From positions 4,648,603-4,712,602 of the forward strand of contig NZ_CP059735.1 in assembly GCF_000948975.2 (NCBI RefSeq): DNA of 64,000 nt. The letters are read 5' to 3'. The translations under genes were made by a program, and so were the position numbers. The notes under the pieces were generated by a model, which saw only the letters and a program-made list of their open reading frames with translations, ran no database searches and had not been told where the DNA came from. Shown here one piece after another: positions 36,295-46,481 of this stretch; the stretch's first letter is position 1; each line of letters starts with the position of its first letter. This DNA is from Thalassomonas actiniarum (GTDB lineage Bacteria > Pseudomonadota > Gammaproteobacteria > Enterobacterales > Alteromonadaceae).

Positions 36295-36427
36295 ATTTCA
36301 CTGAACCCTTTGTGTTCATCAATTCTCGGCATCAACAGCACAACAATTGACTCGATACCACAGGCCGTAAATACCGGCGTTTCATCAACGCAGATATCTT
36401 TCAGTGTCGACCTGTAATAGTAAAGCT
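36271..36427 (-). ncRNA. Candidate short leader RNA or sRNA upstream of rimP
   Basis: This 157-base stretch lies between a strong sigma-70 promoter and a strong terminator and has no convincing ORF. E. coli has a tRNA-fMet gene upstream of rimP; no tRNA fold is visible here, so it is a leader RNA, an sRNA, or the remains of a lost tRNA unit. Confidence 0.35.
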
Positions 36428-36433
36428 GCGCGA

Positions 36434-36462
36434 ATTATATAGTTAGTGGCCAAATATCGCAA
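36434..36462 (-). promoter_or_regulatory. Strong sigma-70 promoter of the rimP-nusA-infB operon
   Basis: TTGCGA (36457-36462), 17-base spacer, perfect TATAAT (36434-36439), then a TCGCGC discriminator as in stringently controlled stable-RNA promoters. Confidence 0.8.
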
Positions 36463-36596
36463 GGAGAAATGGCAATTCAATCGAAATTCTCCCGTATAAA
36501 AACTTTTACTTTTTTCGCCCGTTATCCCCAGCGCTTATCCCCTTAAATAGCGCCTTTTATACCGCTGCGGGAGCCTATGCTGCCACCTTTAAAATA

Positions 36597-36625
36597 TTAC
36601 ATGCTTTACAAGTAGTTAGTATAAT
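36597..36625 (+). promoter_or_regulatory. Promoter of the CsrD-like gene
   Basis: TTACAT (36597-36602), 17-base spacer, TATAAT (36620-36625), about 107 bases before the chosen start codon. Confidence 0.6.
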
Positions 36626-36731
36626 AAGGGCGAACATGCTATAACAGTTAAGGAAGGAACGCTTATTTAACAAAAAATTTAATCGCGCACGAATAAAAAT
36701 AACCGGGTCTTTGGGAGCTAATCAAGCCTTT

Positions 36732-38615
36732 ATGTATACATTTTCTCAGCTATTGGCCAGAAATGCCGTTCTTGGGTTGCTATTTTGCCTGGTGATCTCA
36801 TCGTGCTCCCTGTTTTTTTTAAACAAACACTTTATACAACAGCAAGTTGAGCATCAGCAGGTATTAACCAAACTGGTGGCTCGCATACTCCCGCGGGGAG
36901 AAATCAAAGATCTCACGCAAATCTTGCGCACCGGTTTCGACTATAACCTTTTGACCTTATCCAATGCCGCCGGCGAAAGTCTCTATCATTTTACCAAAGC
37001 AGAACAGACCTTTTCCCTGCCCTTGATCGTGCCTGACAGCCACGAATTTTTCCTCAAACAGCAAAATATAAAAATTAATTTTCAGCTGGCCGCGGATAAA
37101 GGTTTGCTGCTTATCGTCAAGATATTACTGGCTATCTTGATTGCCACCTGCATCGTCATTGTTATTGCCGGTGTATTAAGTACCCGCAGATATAAACAGT
37201 TTTTCGCCAGTGTCAGCCAGCAAATCAAGCTGGATATGTCTTTATTCAATCCCGAAAGCAAAGGCGAAACCCGGGAAGATATTTTTCAAATCCCGGCGTT
37301 AAAACAAGGCATAGCAGAGATCAAAAGCCTGATTGAAGCCCAGGTTGCCGCCTCCACCGCGCTGGAAAAAGAAGCCTATACCGATCCCCTGACCCAGCTC
37401 AATAACCGCAGCCGTTTTATCCAGTATTTTGAAAGCCAGCTCAACCAGGAAGGCGGAGAAAATTTTGGCGTCTTATTGATCACCCGTTGCTCGGAATTAC
37501 AAACCGTCAACCAGATCCACGGCTATCATGAGGGGGACAATTATATTGCCAAAGTGGCAAAAATTATTGCCGCAGCGCTGAGCAGCTACCCCGGCGCGGA
37601 GTTATTCAGGTTAAACAGCTCTGATTTTGCCAGTATCTTACCCAATGTCCTGCTCAAAGAAGCGGAAAAGTTTGCCCAGGAATTAACCGATAAATTCAAC
37701 GGCTACCAGCAAGCCTCGGATCTGGACTCGGTCGCTTATACCGGACTGGTATATTTCGACCAAAACAAACCTTTAGGGGAATTGCTGGCGCTGGCGGATA
37801 CCGGCATCAGCCTGGCGCAAACCCAGGGCATTAATGCCTGGTTCGCACAAAAAGATACCGATATCTTAAAAAGTGCCAGTGCCAATTACGGTAATCAGAA
37901 CTGGCGCCAGGAAATCGACAGCGTACTTGAAAACCAGCGCCTGAGCCTGTTTGTTCAGCCGATACAGCCAAGCAGCACCAATAAAGTCTATGGAGAAGTC
38001 CTGGCACGCTTTCTCAATGCCAATAACGAAATGTTGCCCACCGCCTCTTTTATCGCCATGGCGGAAAAGCTGGATAAAATAGTTGCCGTCGACCGCCTTA
38101 TCGTCGAAACCGCTATCGGTGAAATCTCAAGCAAAAACCTGACCGAGCAAAGTTTTGGCCTGAATATCAGCTCCAGAAGCATCAACGACGAGCACTTTCT
38201 CATCTGGCTCGAGCGACGCCTGCTCAGGGAGCCGGCCATCACCAGCCGGCTGATTTTTGAAATCAGCGAATATGGCCTGCAACAGAATATTCAATCGAGT
38301 AAACGTTTTATTGATATGGTGCACCGGGTCGGCTCCCGGGTCACGGTCGAGAAATTTGGCGTCGGACTGACCTCGTTCAAATTTTTCCGGGATCTCAAAC
38401 CCGATTTTATTAAAATGGACAGCACCTATACCCGGGATATCGATGAAGATAAAAACAACCAGTACTTTTTACGCCTGATGGTGGATTTAGCCCACCGCCT
38501 CAGTATCAGCGTGCTGGCAGAAAGCGTGGAAAGCCAGGAAGAAAAACATGCCCTGCAAAAACTCTTTATCGACGGCTACCAGGGGTTTTATATCGGCAAA
38601 CCGGGCAAACTCTGA
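36732..38615 (+). CDS. CsrD-like membrane protein with degenerate GGDEF and EAL domains
   Basis: 627 residues from the ATG at 36732 (a TTG at 36711 would add 7). Two membrane helices (about 12-30 and 122-147) flank a periplasmic segment. The GGDEF domain keeps the YTDPLTQLNNRSRF entry, but the signature is RLNSSDF. The EAL domain has EVL for EAL, keeps NIS, FEISE, FIKMD and YQGFYIG, and replaces the metal-binding DDFG with EKFG. Both catalytic activities should be lost, as in E. coli CsrD, which promotes RNase E decay of CsrB/CsrC RNAs. A LapD-type c-di-GMP receptor role is the alternative. Confidence 0.75.
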   Translation: MYTFSQLLARNAVLGLLFCLVISSCSLFFLNKHFIQQQVEHQQVLTKLVARILPRGEIKDLTQILRTGFDYNLLTLSNAAGESLYHFTKAEQTFSLPLIVPDSHEFFLKQQNIKINFQLAADKGLLLIVKILLAILIATCIVIVIAGVLSTRRYKQFFASVSQQIKLDMSLFNPESKGETREDIFQIPALKQGIAEIKSLIEAQVAASTALEKEAYTDPLTQLNNRSRFIQYFESQLNQEGGENFGVLLITRCSELQTVNQIHGYHEGDNYIAKVAKIIAAALSSYPGAELFRLNSSDFASILPNVLLKEAEKFAQELTDKFNGYQQASDLDSVAYTGLVYFDQNKPLGELLALADTGISLAQTQGINAWFAQKDTDILKSASANYGNQNWRQEIDSVLENQRLSLFVQPIQPSSTNKVYGEVLARFLNANNEMLPTASFIAMAEKLDKIVAVDRLIVETAIGEISSKNLTEQSFGLNISSRSINDEHFLIWLERRLLREPAITSRLIFEISEYGLQQNIQSSKRFIDMVHRVGSRVTVEKFGVGLTSFKFFRDLKPDFIKMDSTYTRDIDEDKNNQYFLRLMVDLAHRLSISVLAESVESQEEKHALQKLFIDGYQGFYIGKPGKL

Positions 38616-38794
38616 GCCAACGGCCATTAGCGGACAAACCTTCTGCATAAGCTTTTTATACAGCCTTGCTACATGATCTGGCACAAATTAGCAGCAAACA
38701 AACCCGTTAAGGTAATAACCCTACAACTGATCTGTTGTTATATGACAAAGAAAGACGGATAATAGTACGAATTTTAACGTTAATTTAGAATATA

Positions 38795-39376
38795 ATGACT
38801 GAATATCTACTGCTGCTTGTCGGTACAGTATTGGTAAACAACTTTGTGCTGGTAAAATTTCTCGGATTATGCCCTTTTATGGGGGTCTCTTCACGCACAG
38901 AAACCGCCATCGGCATGTCCTTTGCGACCACCTTTGTCATGACCCTGGCCTCGTTACTCAGTTATTTGATCAATACCTATATTCTGGCGCCGCTGGCACT
39001 GGAATATTTAACCACTATGGCCTTTATCCTGGTCATTGCCGTGGTGGTGCAGTTTACCGAAATGGTGGTGCATAAAACCAGCGCCAACCTCTACCGCTTG
39101 CTGGGCATATTCCTGCCGTTGATCACCACCAACTGTGCCGTGCTCGGGGTTGCCCTGCTCAACATTTATGAGCAGCATAATTTCCTTGAGTCTATTGTCT
39201 ACGGCTTCGGCGCCGCGGCCGGTTTTTCCCTGGTACTGATTATGTTTTCTGCGATGCGGGAGAAACTTGCCAATGCCGACGTCCCCGCCCCGTTCCAGGG
39301 CGCCGCCATTGCCATGATCACCGCGGGATTGATGTCGCTGGCCTTTATGGGCTTCACCGGCCTGGTAAAATTGTAA
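38795..39376 (+). CDS. rsxA: Electron transport complex subunit RsxA
   Basis: 193 residues, about six membrane helices. The start is [32 protein letters not shown], with a conserved cysteine in each symmetric half (GLCPFMG and TTNCAVLG) that can bind an iron centre between RsxA and RsxE. First gene of rsxABCDGE-nth. The Rsx/Rnf complex moves electrons across the inner membrane with ion translocation, and in E. coli keeps SoxR reduced. Confidence 0.97.
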   Translation: MTEYLLLLVGTVLVNNFVLVKFLGLCPFMGVSSRTETAIGMSFATTFVMTLASLLSYLINTYILAPLALEYLTTMAFILVIAVVVQFTEMVVHKTSANLYRLLGIFLPLITTNCAVLGVALLNIYEQHNFLESIVYGFGAAAGFSLVLIMFSAMREKLANADVPAPFQGAAIAMITAGLMSLAFMGFTGLVKL

Positions 39377-39434
39377 TGTCGTTTAGTTATATGAATTATC
39401 GAGTGATGGAAAATAACCCCATGGTGAAGTTTTA

Positions 39435-39989
39435 ATGAGCACGTTAATAGCAGTACTTGTGCTTGGTTTAATGGCGCTCCTGTTTGGCGCCTTGCTCGGC
39501 TATGCTTCGGTTAAATTTAAGGTCGAAGGCGATCCCTTAGTCGAGCAGCTTGATGAGTTGCTGCCGCAAACCCAATGCGGACAATGCGGCTACCCCGGCT
39601 GTAAACCTTATGCACAAGCCGTGGCCGATGGCGAAGCCATCAACAAATGCGCCCCCGGCGGCGATGAAACCATCAAAAAAATTGCCGACTTGATGGGGGT
39701 CGACGTACAGCCGTTAGATGCCGCCCATGAACAGGACAATACCCCGAAAGTCGCCTTTATTATTGAAGAAGACTGTATTGGCTGCACCAAATGCATCCAG
39801 GCCTGCCCGGTCGATGCCATTATCGGCGCCGCCAAACAAATGCATACCATCATTGCCGATGAATGTACCGGCTGCGATCTTTGTGTCGCTCCCTGCCCGG
39901 TCGATTGTATCGAAATGCGCCCCATCCCCGTGGGCACGCATAACTGGCAATGGGATCTCAACAACATACCTGTAGTACAGCTTGATTAG
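39435..39989 (+). CDS. rsxB: Electron transport complex subunit RsxB
   Basis: 184 residues. It has one N-terminal membrane helix, a 4Fe-4S domain ([14 protein letters not shown]), and two ferredoxin clusters ([14 protein letters not shown] and [14 protein letters not shown]). It carries electrons at the cytoplasmic face of the complex. It is followed 12 bases later by rsxC. Confidence 0.97.
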   Translation: MSTLIAVLVLGLMALLFGALLGYASVKFKVEGDPLVEQLDELLPQTQCGQCGYPGCKPYAQAVADGEAINKCAPGGDETIKKIADLMGVDVQPLDAAHEQDNTPKVAFIIEEDCIGCTKCIQACPVDAIIGAAKQMHTIIADECTGCDLCVAPCPVDCIEMRPIPVGTHNWQWDLNNIPVVQLD

Positions 39990-40001
39990 GGAAGGACATT
40001 A

Positions 40002-42416
40002 GTGGAATCTGTAATTGAGCGCATAGAACGCGGACATTTTTGGAAATTTCACGGCGGCATACACCCGCCGGAGCAAAAGTTTCTCACCAACGACAAACCG
40101 ATACGTCATTTACCCCTGCCCAAGCAGCTGATCATCCCGGTGCGTCAGCATATAGGCAATGGCGGAGAATTATTGATCGCTGTCGGCGACAAAGTATTAA
40201 AAGGGCAGCCACTGACACAAAACTCGGCGCCGATGACCTTGCCTGTGCATGCCCCTACCAGCGGCACCATCACCGACATCAAAGACTCTGTCGTAGCCCA
40301 CCCCTCGGGATTAAGCGAGCTGTGTGTTTTTATCACCCCGGATGGCGAAGACCGCTGGCGCGAGCGCCAGGTCTGCGATGATTTTCATGAGCTCAGCCGC
40401 CAGGAAATCGTCAAAAAAATTGCCCAGGCAGGCATTGCCGGCATGGGCGGGGCAGGATTTCCCACCCATATCAAGGTCAATAATAAACCGGAAATTAATT
40501 ACCTGATCATCAATGCCGCCGAATGTGAGCCTTATATCACCGCCGATGATCTGCTGATCCGCGAACACAGCGAGGCCATAGTCGACGGCATCAAGATACT
40601 GGATCATTTATTGCTGCCGGCCTTTATCCTGATCGGCATCGAAGACAATAAACCCGAAGCAATCGAAGCGCTGCGCCAGGCCACGAAAAATTACGACAAG
40701 GTCAAGTTATGCGTTATCCCCACCAAATATCCCGCCGGTGGTGAAAAACAACTGATCAAGGTATTAACCGGCCAGGAAGTGCCCAGCGGCATCCTGCCGA
40801 TCAGCCTGGGCATAGTGATGCAAAACATCGCCACCTGCTTTGCCATCGCCGAAGCCGTACTCAACGATACCCCGCTGATACGCCGGGTGGTCACTGTCTC
40901 CGGCCGGGCATTAAGCAAACCGAGAAACGTCTGGGCCCTGCTCGGCACCCCGGTGGAATACCTGCTGGAGCAATGCGGTTACCAGGCGGGAAAACGCCGG
41001 CACCTGATCATGGGCGGACCCATGATGGGCTTTAGCCTGCCCAGCACCCAAGTGCCGATCGTCAAGATCACCAACTGTTTGCTCGCCCCCGAAGAAAGCG
41101 AAATTCCTGCCGATAATAAAGAAGTGGAGTGTATCCGCTGCGGCCAGTGCGCAGAAGTCTGCCCGAGCCAGCTGTTGCCCCAGGAATTGCAGTGGAGCGC
41201 CAAAGCCAAAGATTACCCGCAGCTGCAAAAGCTGAACTTATTTGACTGTATCGACTGCGGCGCCTGTGCTTATGTCTGCCCGAGCCAAATTCCCCTGGTA
41301 CAATATTACCGGGTGGCCAAAGCAGAAATTCGCCAGCTGCAGGTACAGGAATTAAAAGCCGAAAAAGCCAAAGACCGCTTTGAAGCCCGTAAAGCCCGGC
41401 TGGAAAGAGAGAAAAAAGCCCGGGAAGAAAAACACAAAAAGGCAGCAGAAGCCCGCCGCGCCGCGATGAATAAACCAACGGAAGAAGGGCAAAGCGCCAA
41501 ATCAGCCGTTGCCGCAGCCCTGGCGCGGGTGAAAGCGAAGAAGGCCCAGACAGCCAGCAAGGCGGATGAAGTAAGCACTAACACTAACGGCGAAGATGTG
41601 TCATCCCAGGGCCAGGAACAAACGCAGGACCCTAAGGCCGAGCAAAAAAGTCAGGTTGCCGCCGCCATTGCCCGGGCAAAAGCCAAAAAACAGGCTGCCA
41701 GGGCCAAAGCCGAGCAAGAGCCAGAAACCTTAAAAGATGACGAGCAAGAGCAGGTACTCACTCAAGCGCCGGAAAAGGTAGAAGAACTAGGCCAAACGGA
41801 CGTCCCTGTGGACACAGATAACGGCCAAAGCCCTGAAGCTCAAAGCTCTGAAGAGCAAAGTCCTGAAGACAAGCCCTCAGATAAAAAACAAAAAATTGCT
41901 GCCGCTATTGCCCGCGCCAAAGCGAAAAAGCTCAATGCCCAGAAAAATGCTGAATCAGCGCCGGAGAACCAGGATGAAAACGCCCCGGGTAATTTGGACC
42001 AACAGCCAACAGAGGAAGCAAAACTAGAAGATGACGCCGTAGCTCCCGTTCAGGCAACCGAGCCGGCAGAGACTAGCGCCCCCGGTAAGCAGGATAAAAT
42101 TCAAGCCGCGGTAGCCAAGGCTAAAGAAAAAGCCAGGGCCAAAGCCAAGGCAAAAGCCGAAGCGAAAAACGCCCCTGAAGCTGAACCCGAGGTAGCAAAC
42201 CAGGATAGCGAAGCGCAAGAAACAGCAGGCTCAGCGGCGACTGAGTCCACTGAGCTGGAAGACGTTACAGCTGCCGATAGCGAGCAGAGCCCGCAAGAGC
42301 AAAAAGCTCAGCGTATTGCCGCCGCCGTGGCGAAGGCAAAAGCGAAAGCCAAAGCTAAGGCAAAGGCGAAAGCCGGCGCTAGAGCACAAGAACAACAACA
42401 TTTAGAGTCAGAATAA
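40002..42416 (+). CDS. rsxC: Electron transport complex subunit RsxC with long repetitive tail
   Basis: 804 residues from a GTG with GGAAGGA upstream. The N-terminal NADH/FMN part has AGIAGMGGAGFPTHIK. Two 4Fe-4S clusters follow at about 375-430 (CIRCGQCAEVCPS, CIDCGACAYVCPS). From about 445 the protein is Ala/Lys/Glu-rich with at least five variants of a unit like IAAAIARAKAKK separated by acidic, Gln/Pro-rich spacers. The tail exists in other gammaproteobacteria and varies in repeat number. It is the likely NADH-oxidising entry subunit. Confidence 0.96.
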   Translation: MESVIERIERGHFWKFHGGIHPPEQKFLTNDKPIRHLPLPKQLIIPVRQHIGNGGELLIAVGDKVLKGQPLTQNSAPMTLPVHAPTSGTITDIKDSVVAHPSGLSELCVFITPDGEDRWRERQVCDDFHELSRQEIVKKIAQAGIAGMGGAGFPTHIKVNNKPEINYLIINAAECEPYITADDLLIREHSEAIVDGIKILDHLLLPAFILIGIEDNKPEAIEALRQATKNYDKVKLCVIPTKYPAGGEKQLIKVLTGQEVPSGILPISLGIVMQNIATCFAIAEAVLNDTPLIRRVVTVSGRALSKPRNVWALLGTPVEYLLEQCGYQAGKRRHLIMGGPMMGFSLPSTQVPIVKITNCLLAPEESEIPADNKEVECIRCGQCAEVCPSQLLPQELQWSAKAKDYPQLQKLNLFDCIDCGACAYVCPSQIPLVQYYRVAKAEIRQLQVQELKAEKAKDRFEARKARLEREKKAREEKHKKAAEARRAAMNKPTEEGQSAKSAVAAALARVKAKKAQTASKADEVSTNTNGEDVSSQGQEQTQDPKAEQKSQVAAAIARAKAKKQAARAKAEQEPETLKDDEQEQVLTQAPEKVEELGQTDVPVDTDNGQSPEAQSSEEQSPEDKPSDKKQKIAAAIARAKAKKLNAQKNAESAPENQDENAPGNLDQQPTEEAKLEDDAVAPVQATEPAETSAPGKQDKIQAAVAKAKEKARAKAKAKAEAKNAPEAEPEVANQDSEAQETAGSAATESTELEDVTAADSEQSPQEQKAQRIAAAVAKAKAKAKAKAKAKAGARAQEQQHLESE

Positions 42417-42420
42417 TACT

Positions 42421-43482
42421 ATGGCCTTTTGGATAGCGAGCTCGCCTCACAACCATACCCAAAATGAAACCTCGGCGTTGATGCGCCTGGTCATTTACGC
42501 AACCCTGCCCGGCATCTTCGCCCAGTGGTACTTTTTTGGCTGGGGCAATATCATACATATCGCCCTGGCGATTCTCAGTGCCTTTGTCGCCGAATTTATC
42601 GTGCTGGCACTGAGGGATAAAAACATCAAAAAACAGCTGTTTGACGGCAGCGCCATGTTAACCGCAGTATTGCTCGGCATCAGCTTACCCGCCCTCGCTC
42701 CCTGGTGGATTTCCGTCATCGGCGCGGTATTTGCCGTCGTGGTGGTCAAACAGCTTTATGGCGGTTTGGGCCATAACCCCTTTAATCCGGCCATGGCAGC
42801 CTATGTGATGTTGCTGATCTCTTTCCCGGTACAAATGACCCTGTGGCAGCCGCCGCTGAGCCTGATGAGCATGGAGCTGACCTTCAGCAATACCTTAAGC
42901 ACCATTTTCACCGGCTTTACCGCCGAAGGCTTTTCCCCGGATCAGCTGCGCACCCATATTGACGGCTTTACCATGGCCACGCCGTTAGATACCTTAAAAA
43001 CCGGCACTACCATGGGGCTTACAGTAAGTGAGAGCTTACAATCGCCGGTGTTTGGCGACTATTTCGGTGTCGGCTGGGAGTGGATCAACTTTGCCTTTTT
43101 AATCGGCGGACTGATCTTGATTGCCAAAAAAGCCATTGACTGGGTCACCCCGGCGAGCTTTTTAATCAGCTTATTTGTCTGCTCGCTGATCGCCTTTTTA
43201 ATCAGCCCGGACAGCAGTGCTTCTACCATGTTCCACTGGTTCAACGGCGCCTGTATGCTCGGCGCCTTCTTTATCCTCACCGATCCCGTTTCCGGCGCCA
43301 CCAGCAGCAAAGGACGTATCGTTTTTGCCGCCCTGGCAGGACTGCTGGTTTATTTGATCCGCAGCTTTGGCGGTTACCCGGATGCGGTCGCTTTTGCGGT
43401 TTTACTCTGTAATATGTCGGCGCCGCTGATTGACCAATATACCCGTCCCCGTACCTATGGCCACCACTCAGGAACTAAGTAA
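42421..43482 (+). CDS. rsxD: Electron transport complex subunit RsxD
   Basis: 353 residues with multiple membrane helices. The DPVSGATSSKG motif carries the threonine that takes covalent FMN. GGLGHNPFNPAMAAYVML is also conserved. It overlaps rsxG by one base at the stop/start. Confidence 0.96.
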   Translation: MAFWIASSPHNHTQNETSALMRLVIYATLPGIFAQWYFFGWGNIIHIALAILSAFVAEFIVLALRDKNIKKQLFDGSAMLTAVLLGISLPALAPWWISVIGAVFAVVVVKQLYGGLGHNPFNPAMAAYVMLLISFPVQMTLWQPPLSLMSMELTFSNTLSTIFTGFTAEGFSPDQLRTHIDGFTMATPLDTLKTGTTMGLTVSESLQSPVFGDYFGVGWEWINFAFLIGGLILIAKKAIDWVTPASFLISLFVCSLIAFLISPDSSASTMFHWFNGACMLGAFFILTDPVSGATSSKGRIVFAALAGLLVYLIRSFGGYPDAVAFAVLLCNMSAPLIDQYTRPRTYGHHSGTK

Positions 43483-44189
43483 TGCGTATCGCCATTAAGA
43501 AAAACAGTAAAATTCTCGCCCTGTTCGCCATTGCCTGCACCGCGGTGGTGGGCCTGGTCAATGAGTTTACCAAGGGCCATATTCAAAACCAGCAGCAACA
43601 GCATTTGCTGACGATTTTGCACAGTATTATCGAGCCGCAGCGCCTGAATAACAATCTCGCCAATGACTGCCGCCTGGTCACCGACCCCTTACTCGGCAGC
43701 ACTGAGCCGCAAACCGTGTACCTGGCCCGATACGACGGCGAGCCGGTTGCCGCCGCCATCAGAACCACGGCCCCCGACGGTTATAACGGCAATATTGAAC
43801 TGATTGTCGCCGTCAATGCCGACGGCTCGGTCAGCGGCGTACGCCAGTTAAAGCACAATGAAACCCCGGGATTAGGGGATAAGATTGAAATCAGAAAAAG
43901 CGACTGGATCACAGGCTTTAACGGCAAAAAAATGCGCGATGAAAAAGACAGTCGCTGGGCCGTTACCAAAGACAACGGCATGTTTGATCAGTTTACCGGC
44001 GCCACTATTACCCCCAGGGCTGTGGTCAAAGCGGTAAAACAAACCGTCACTTATTTTAAGCAACATCAACAGGCCTTATTTGCCCTCGAAGCTGGCGGCT
44101 TTACCGGCACCTGCCGTGATGAAGGCCAGAGCCACAGCCTGAGCAAGAATAACAACCAAAACTCCGACACCAACGGGGAAGAAAGCTAA
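43482..44189 (+). CDS. rsxG: Electron transport complex subunit RsxG
   Basis: 235 residues. One N-terminal membrane helix anchors a periplasmic FMN-binding domain, with covalent-FMN motif [11 protein letters not shown] and [12 protein letters not shown]. The C-terminal tail is polar and Asn/Ser-rich. It overlaps rsxE by one base. Confidence 0.96.
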   Translation: MRIAIKKNSKILALFAIACTAVVGLVNEFTKGHIQNQQQQHLLTILHSIIEPQRLNNNLANDCRLVTDPLLGSTEPQTVYLARYDGEPVAAAIRTTAPDGYNGNIELIVAVNADGSVSGVRQLKHNETPGLGDKIEIRKSDWITGFNGKKMRDEKDSRWAVTKDNGMFDQFTGATITPRAVVKAVKQTVTYFKQHQQALFALEAGGFTGTCRDEGQSHSLSKNNNQNSDTNGEES

Positions 44190-44890
44190 TGAGCAATGAA
44201 TATAAAGAACTCGCCAGGCAGGGACTGTGGAAAAACAATCCAGGTCTGGTACAGTTACTGGGCTTATGTCCGCTGCTGGCGGTCACCTCCACCGTTACTA
44301 ACGCCCTGGGACTGGGGCTGGCCACCTTATTAGTCTTAATCGGCTCCAACATCACGGTATCGGCCATTCGCCAATGGGTACCGAAAGAAATCCGTATCCC
44401 GATTTTTGTGATGATCATCGCCGCCTTTGTTACCTGCGTGCAATTACTGATGAATGCCTTTACTTACGGCATCTACCAGTCGCTGGGACTATTTTTACCC
44501 CTGATCGTCACCAATTGCGCCATTATCGGCCGGGCCGAAGCCTATGCTTCGAAAAACCCGGTAAAACAGGCCGGCTTTGACGGCCTGATGATGGGCACCG
44601 GCTTTGCCTTAGTGCTGCTGGCCTTAGGAGCCATTCGGGAAGTTCTGGGGCAAGGGACCTTGTTTGACGGTGCCAATTTATTGCTTGGCGAATGGGCCGC
44701 GGGTTTGCGTGTTGAAGTCTACAACCTCGACAGCCAGTTTTTGCTTGCCATCCTGCCTCCCGGCGCTTTTATCGCCATGGGCTTTTTAATCGCCATCAAA
44801 AATGTTATCGACAACAAAATTGCCCAGGCCCAGCCGCAACAAGAAGAACAAAACATAGAAAGGGTACGGGTTAATTTTGACGCCCAGTAA
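44189..44890 (+). CDS. rsxE: Electron transport complex subunit RsxE
   Basis: 233 residues, about six membrane helices, homologous to RsxA with mirrored topology. It has [19 protein letters not shown] and [18 protein letters not shown], each with the conserved cysteine. It completes the membrane core. It is followed 42 bases later by nth. Confidence 0.96.
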   Translation: MSNEYKELARQGLWKNNPGLVQLLGLCPLLAVTSTVTNALGLGLATLLVLIGSNITVSAIRQWVPKEIRIPIFVMIIAAFVTCVQLLMNAFTYGIYQSLGLFLPLIVTNCAIIGRAEAYASKNPVKQAGFDGLMMGTGFALVLLALGAIREVLGQGTLFDGANLLLGEWAAGLRVEVYNLDSQFLLAILPPGAFIAMGFLIAIKNVIDNKIAQAQPQQEEQNIERVRVNFDAQ

Positions 44891-44932
44891 GTCTTCACTG
44901 ACTTGAGATAAGAGATAGAAAAGAAGCTTGTT

Positions 44933-45568
44933 ATGAATAAAGAAAAACGCCTGGAAATACTGACCCGGTTACGGGACGACAACCCTCACCCGACCACAGA
45001 GCTGAATTTCTCCAGCCCGTTCGAATTGCTGATCGCGGTATTGTTGTCGGCCCAGGCAACCGATGTCGGCGTCAATAAAGCCACCGACAAATTATTCCCT
45101 GTCGCCAATACCCCGCAGGCCATTTTAGATCTCGGCCTGGAAGGACTTAAATCCTATATCAAAACCATAGGTCTGTTTAATACCAAGGCAGTCAACACCA
45201 TGAAAACCTGCCAGATGCTGGTGGACTTACATGGCGGCGAAGTACCGGAAAACCGCGAAGCACTCGAAGCCCTGCCCGGGGTCGGCAGAAAAACCGCCAA
45301 CGTAGTGTTAAACACCGCCTTTGGCTGGCCGACCATAGCGGTGGATACCCATATTTTCAGGGTCAGCAACCGCACTAAGCTCGCCATGGGGAAAAATGTC
45401 GATCTGGTGGAGCAGAAACTGTTAAAGGTGGTGCCGAAAGAATTTAAAGTCGATGTCCACCACTGGCTGATATTACACGGCAGATATACCTGTGTCGCCC
45501 GCAAGCCCAAGTGCGGCTCCTGTATTATCGAAGATCTATGTGAATTTAAAGATAAAACAGAACTTTAA
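44933..45568 (+). CDS. nth: Endonuclease III
   Basis: 211 residues. The helix-hairpin-helix is [14 protein letters not shown] with the catalytic lysine, the catalytic Asp lies in [11 protein letters not shown], and the C-terminal 4Fe-4S cluster is C-x6-C-x2-C-x5-C ([17 protein letters not shown]). A bifunctional DNA glycosylase/AP lyase for oxidised pyrimidines. Its place after rsxE is the classical gammaproteobacterial order. Confidence 0.98.
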   Translation: MNKEKRLEILTRLRDDNPHPTTELNFSSPFELLIAVLLSAQATDVGVNKATDKLFPVANTPQAILDLGLEGLKSYIKTIGLFNTKAVNTMKTCQMLVDLHGGEVPENREALEALPGVGRKTANVVLNTAFGWPTIAVDTHIFRVSNRTKLAMGKNVDLVEQKLLKVVPKEFKVDVHHWLILHGRYTCVARKPKCGSCIIEDLCEFKDKTEL

Positions 45569-45599
45569 GCTGACTTTTCCCAATAAACAGGAACAAATA

Positions 45600-46019
45600 A
45601 TGAAATTTTTACATGCCATGGTACGGGTGCTGGATCTGGATGCCTCACTCAACTTTTACGTCAATCAGTTAGGGCTAGTGGAAACCAGGCGCACTGACTA
45701 CCCCGAAGGAAAATTCACCCTGATTTACCTGGCCACAGAGCCCGGCGCACCGGAAGTAGAGCTGACCCATAACTGGGGAGCAAGCGAAACTTATAGCCAG
45801 GGCCGTAATTTTGGTCACCTGGCCTTTGAAGTGGATGACATCTACCAACTTTGCGAAAAACTGCAGCAGGCAGGTGTGATTATCAACCGTCCGCCCCGTT
45901 GCGGCCATATGGCCTTTATCAAATCCCCCGACGGGATCTCGATAGAGCTGTTGCAAAAAGGCGGCGCCCTGCCACCGCAAGAGCCCTGGTTAAGCATGGA
46001 AAATACCGGCAGCTGGTAA
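45600..46019 (+). CDS. gloA: Lactoylglutathione lyase (glyoxalase I)
   Basis: 139 residues from the ATG at 45600, which has AGGAA upstream and matches the family start [20 protein letters not shown]. Metal ligands are plausible at His5, the Glu in VELTHN, the His in [11 protein letters not shown] and the Glu in SIELLQK. It converts the methylglyoxal-glutathione adduct to S-lactoylglutathione in the cytosol. It lies 31 bases after nth and may be cotranscribed. Confidence 0.9.
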   Translation: MKFLHAMVRVLDLDASLNFYVNQLGLVETRRTDYPEGKFTLIYLATEPGAPEVELTHNWGASETYSQGRNFGHLAFEVDDIYQLCEKLQQAGVIINRPPRCGHMAFIKSPDGISIELLQKGGALPPQEPWLSMENTGSW

Positions 46020-46194
46020 GGGGATTGCCGCCGTTTGCCGTCCAGAACAGCCATGCGCGAACAGGAAGGAAATTCCTCTCAGGGGGGCCAGGATTGCAAT
46101 GAATACCGGGCGGGTCACTGACATAGCTGAAACTATGATTGCCGTTAACTCGCCCGGCTTTTGCTCCATTTAAGCCATAATCAACCTTACGTCG

Positions 46195-46481
46195 TTAACA
46201 TGACTTCTTGCGGCTGAGCACTCTCCAGCGTTCTTGCATCTCGCCTATTTTCTCCCGGTAGCCAATAACCTGATATTTGAGCCAATAGCACAGGTGCCTG
46301 ATACCTTCACTGGTGTGCTCCGTGATACATTCGGGCTCGCGGGTAACCGCTGCAAATGCATCGAACAGGAAGGCCATTCTTCGCTGAATTTGTCAAAATC
46401 CTCACTTAGATTGGCAAAATCGCTCGACAGCTGCTCCCTTTTGATTGCATCCTCCGTGAGCGGCAGGTTTGATTCAGACAT
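46195..46481 (-). pseudogene. Small unrecognised gene with one frameshift
   Basis: An ATG at 46481 has an excellent site (GGGAGGA, 8 bases) and encodes MSESNLPLTEDAIKREQLSS and an acidic helix ending EDFDKFSEE. Near 46377 the sense moves to the next frame (MAFLFDAFAAVTREPECITE, then REKIGEMQERWRVLS) to a stop at 46195. Joined, it is about 95 residues and helical. A missing A in an A-run would explain the shift, so this may be a recent mutation or a sequencing error. No family recognised. Confidence 0.5.

Noticed and set aside
36118-36417. Plus-strand ORF of 99 codons upstream of rimP
   Set aside because: It crosses the inverted repeat and terminators of the rimP leader and has no protein-like features.
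36166-36470. tRNA-fMet gene expected upstream of rimP by analogy with E. coli
   Set aside because: No cloverleaf, T-loop GGTTCRA or CCA end is visible on the minus strand here.
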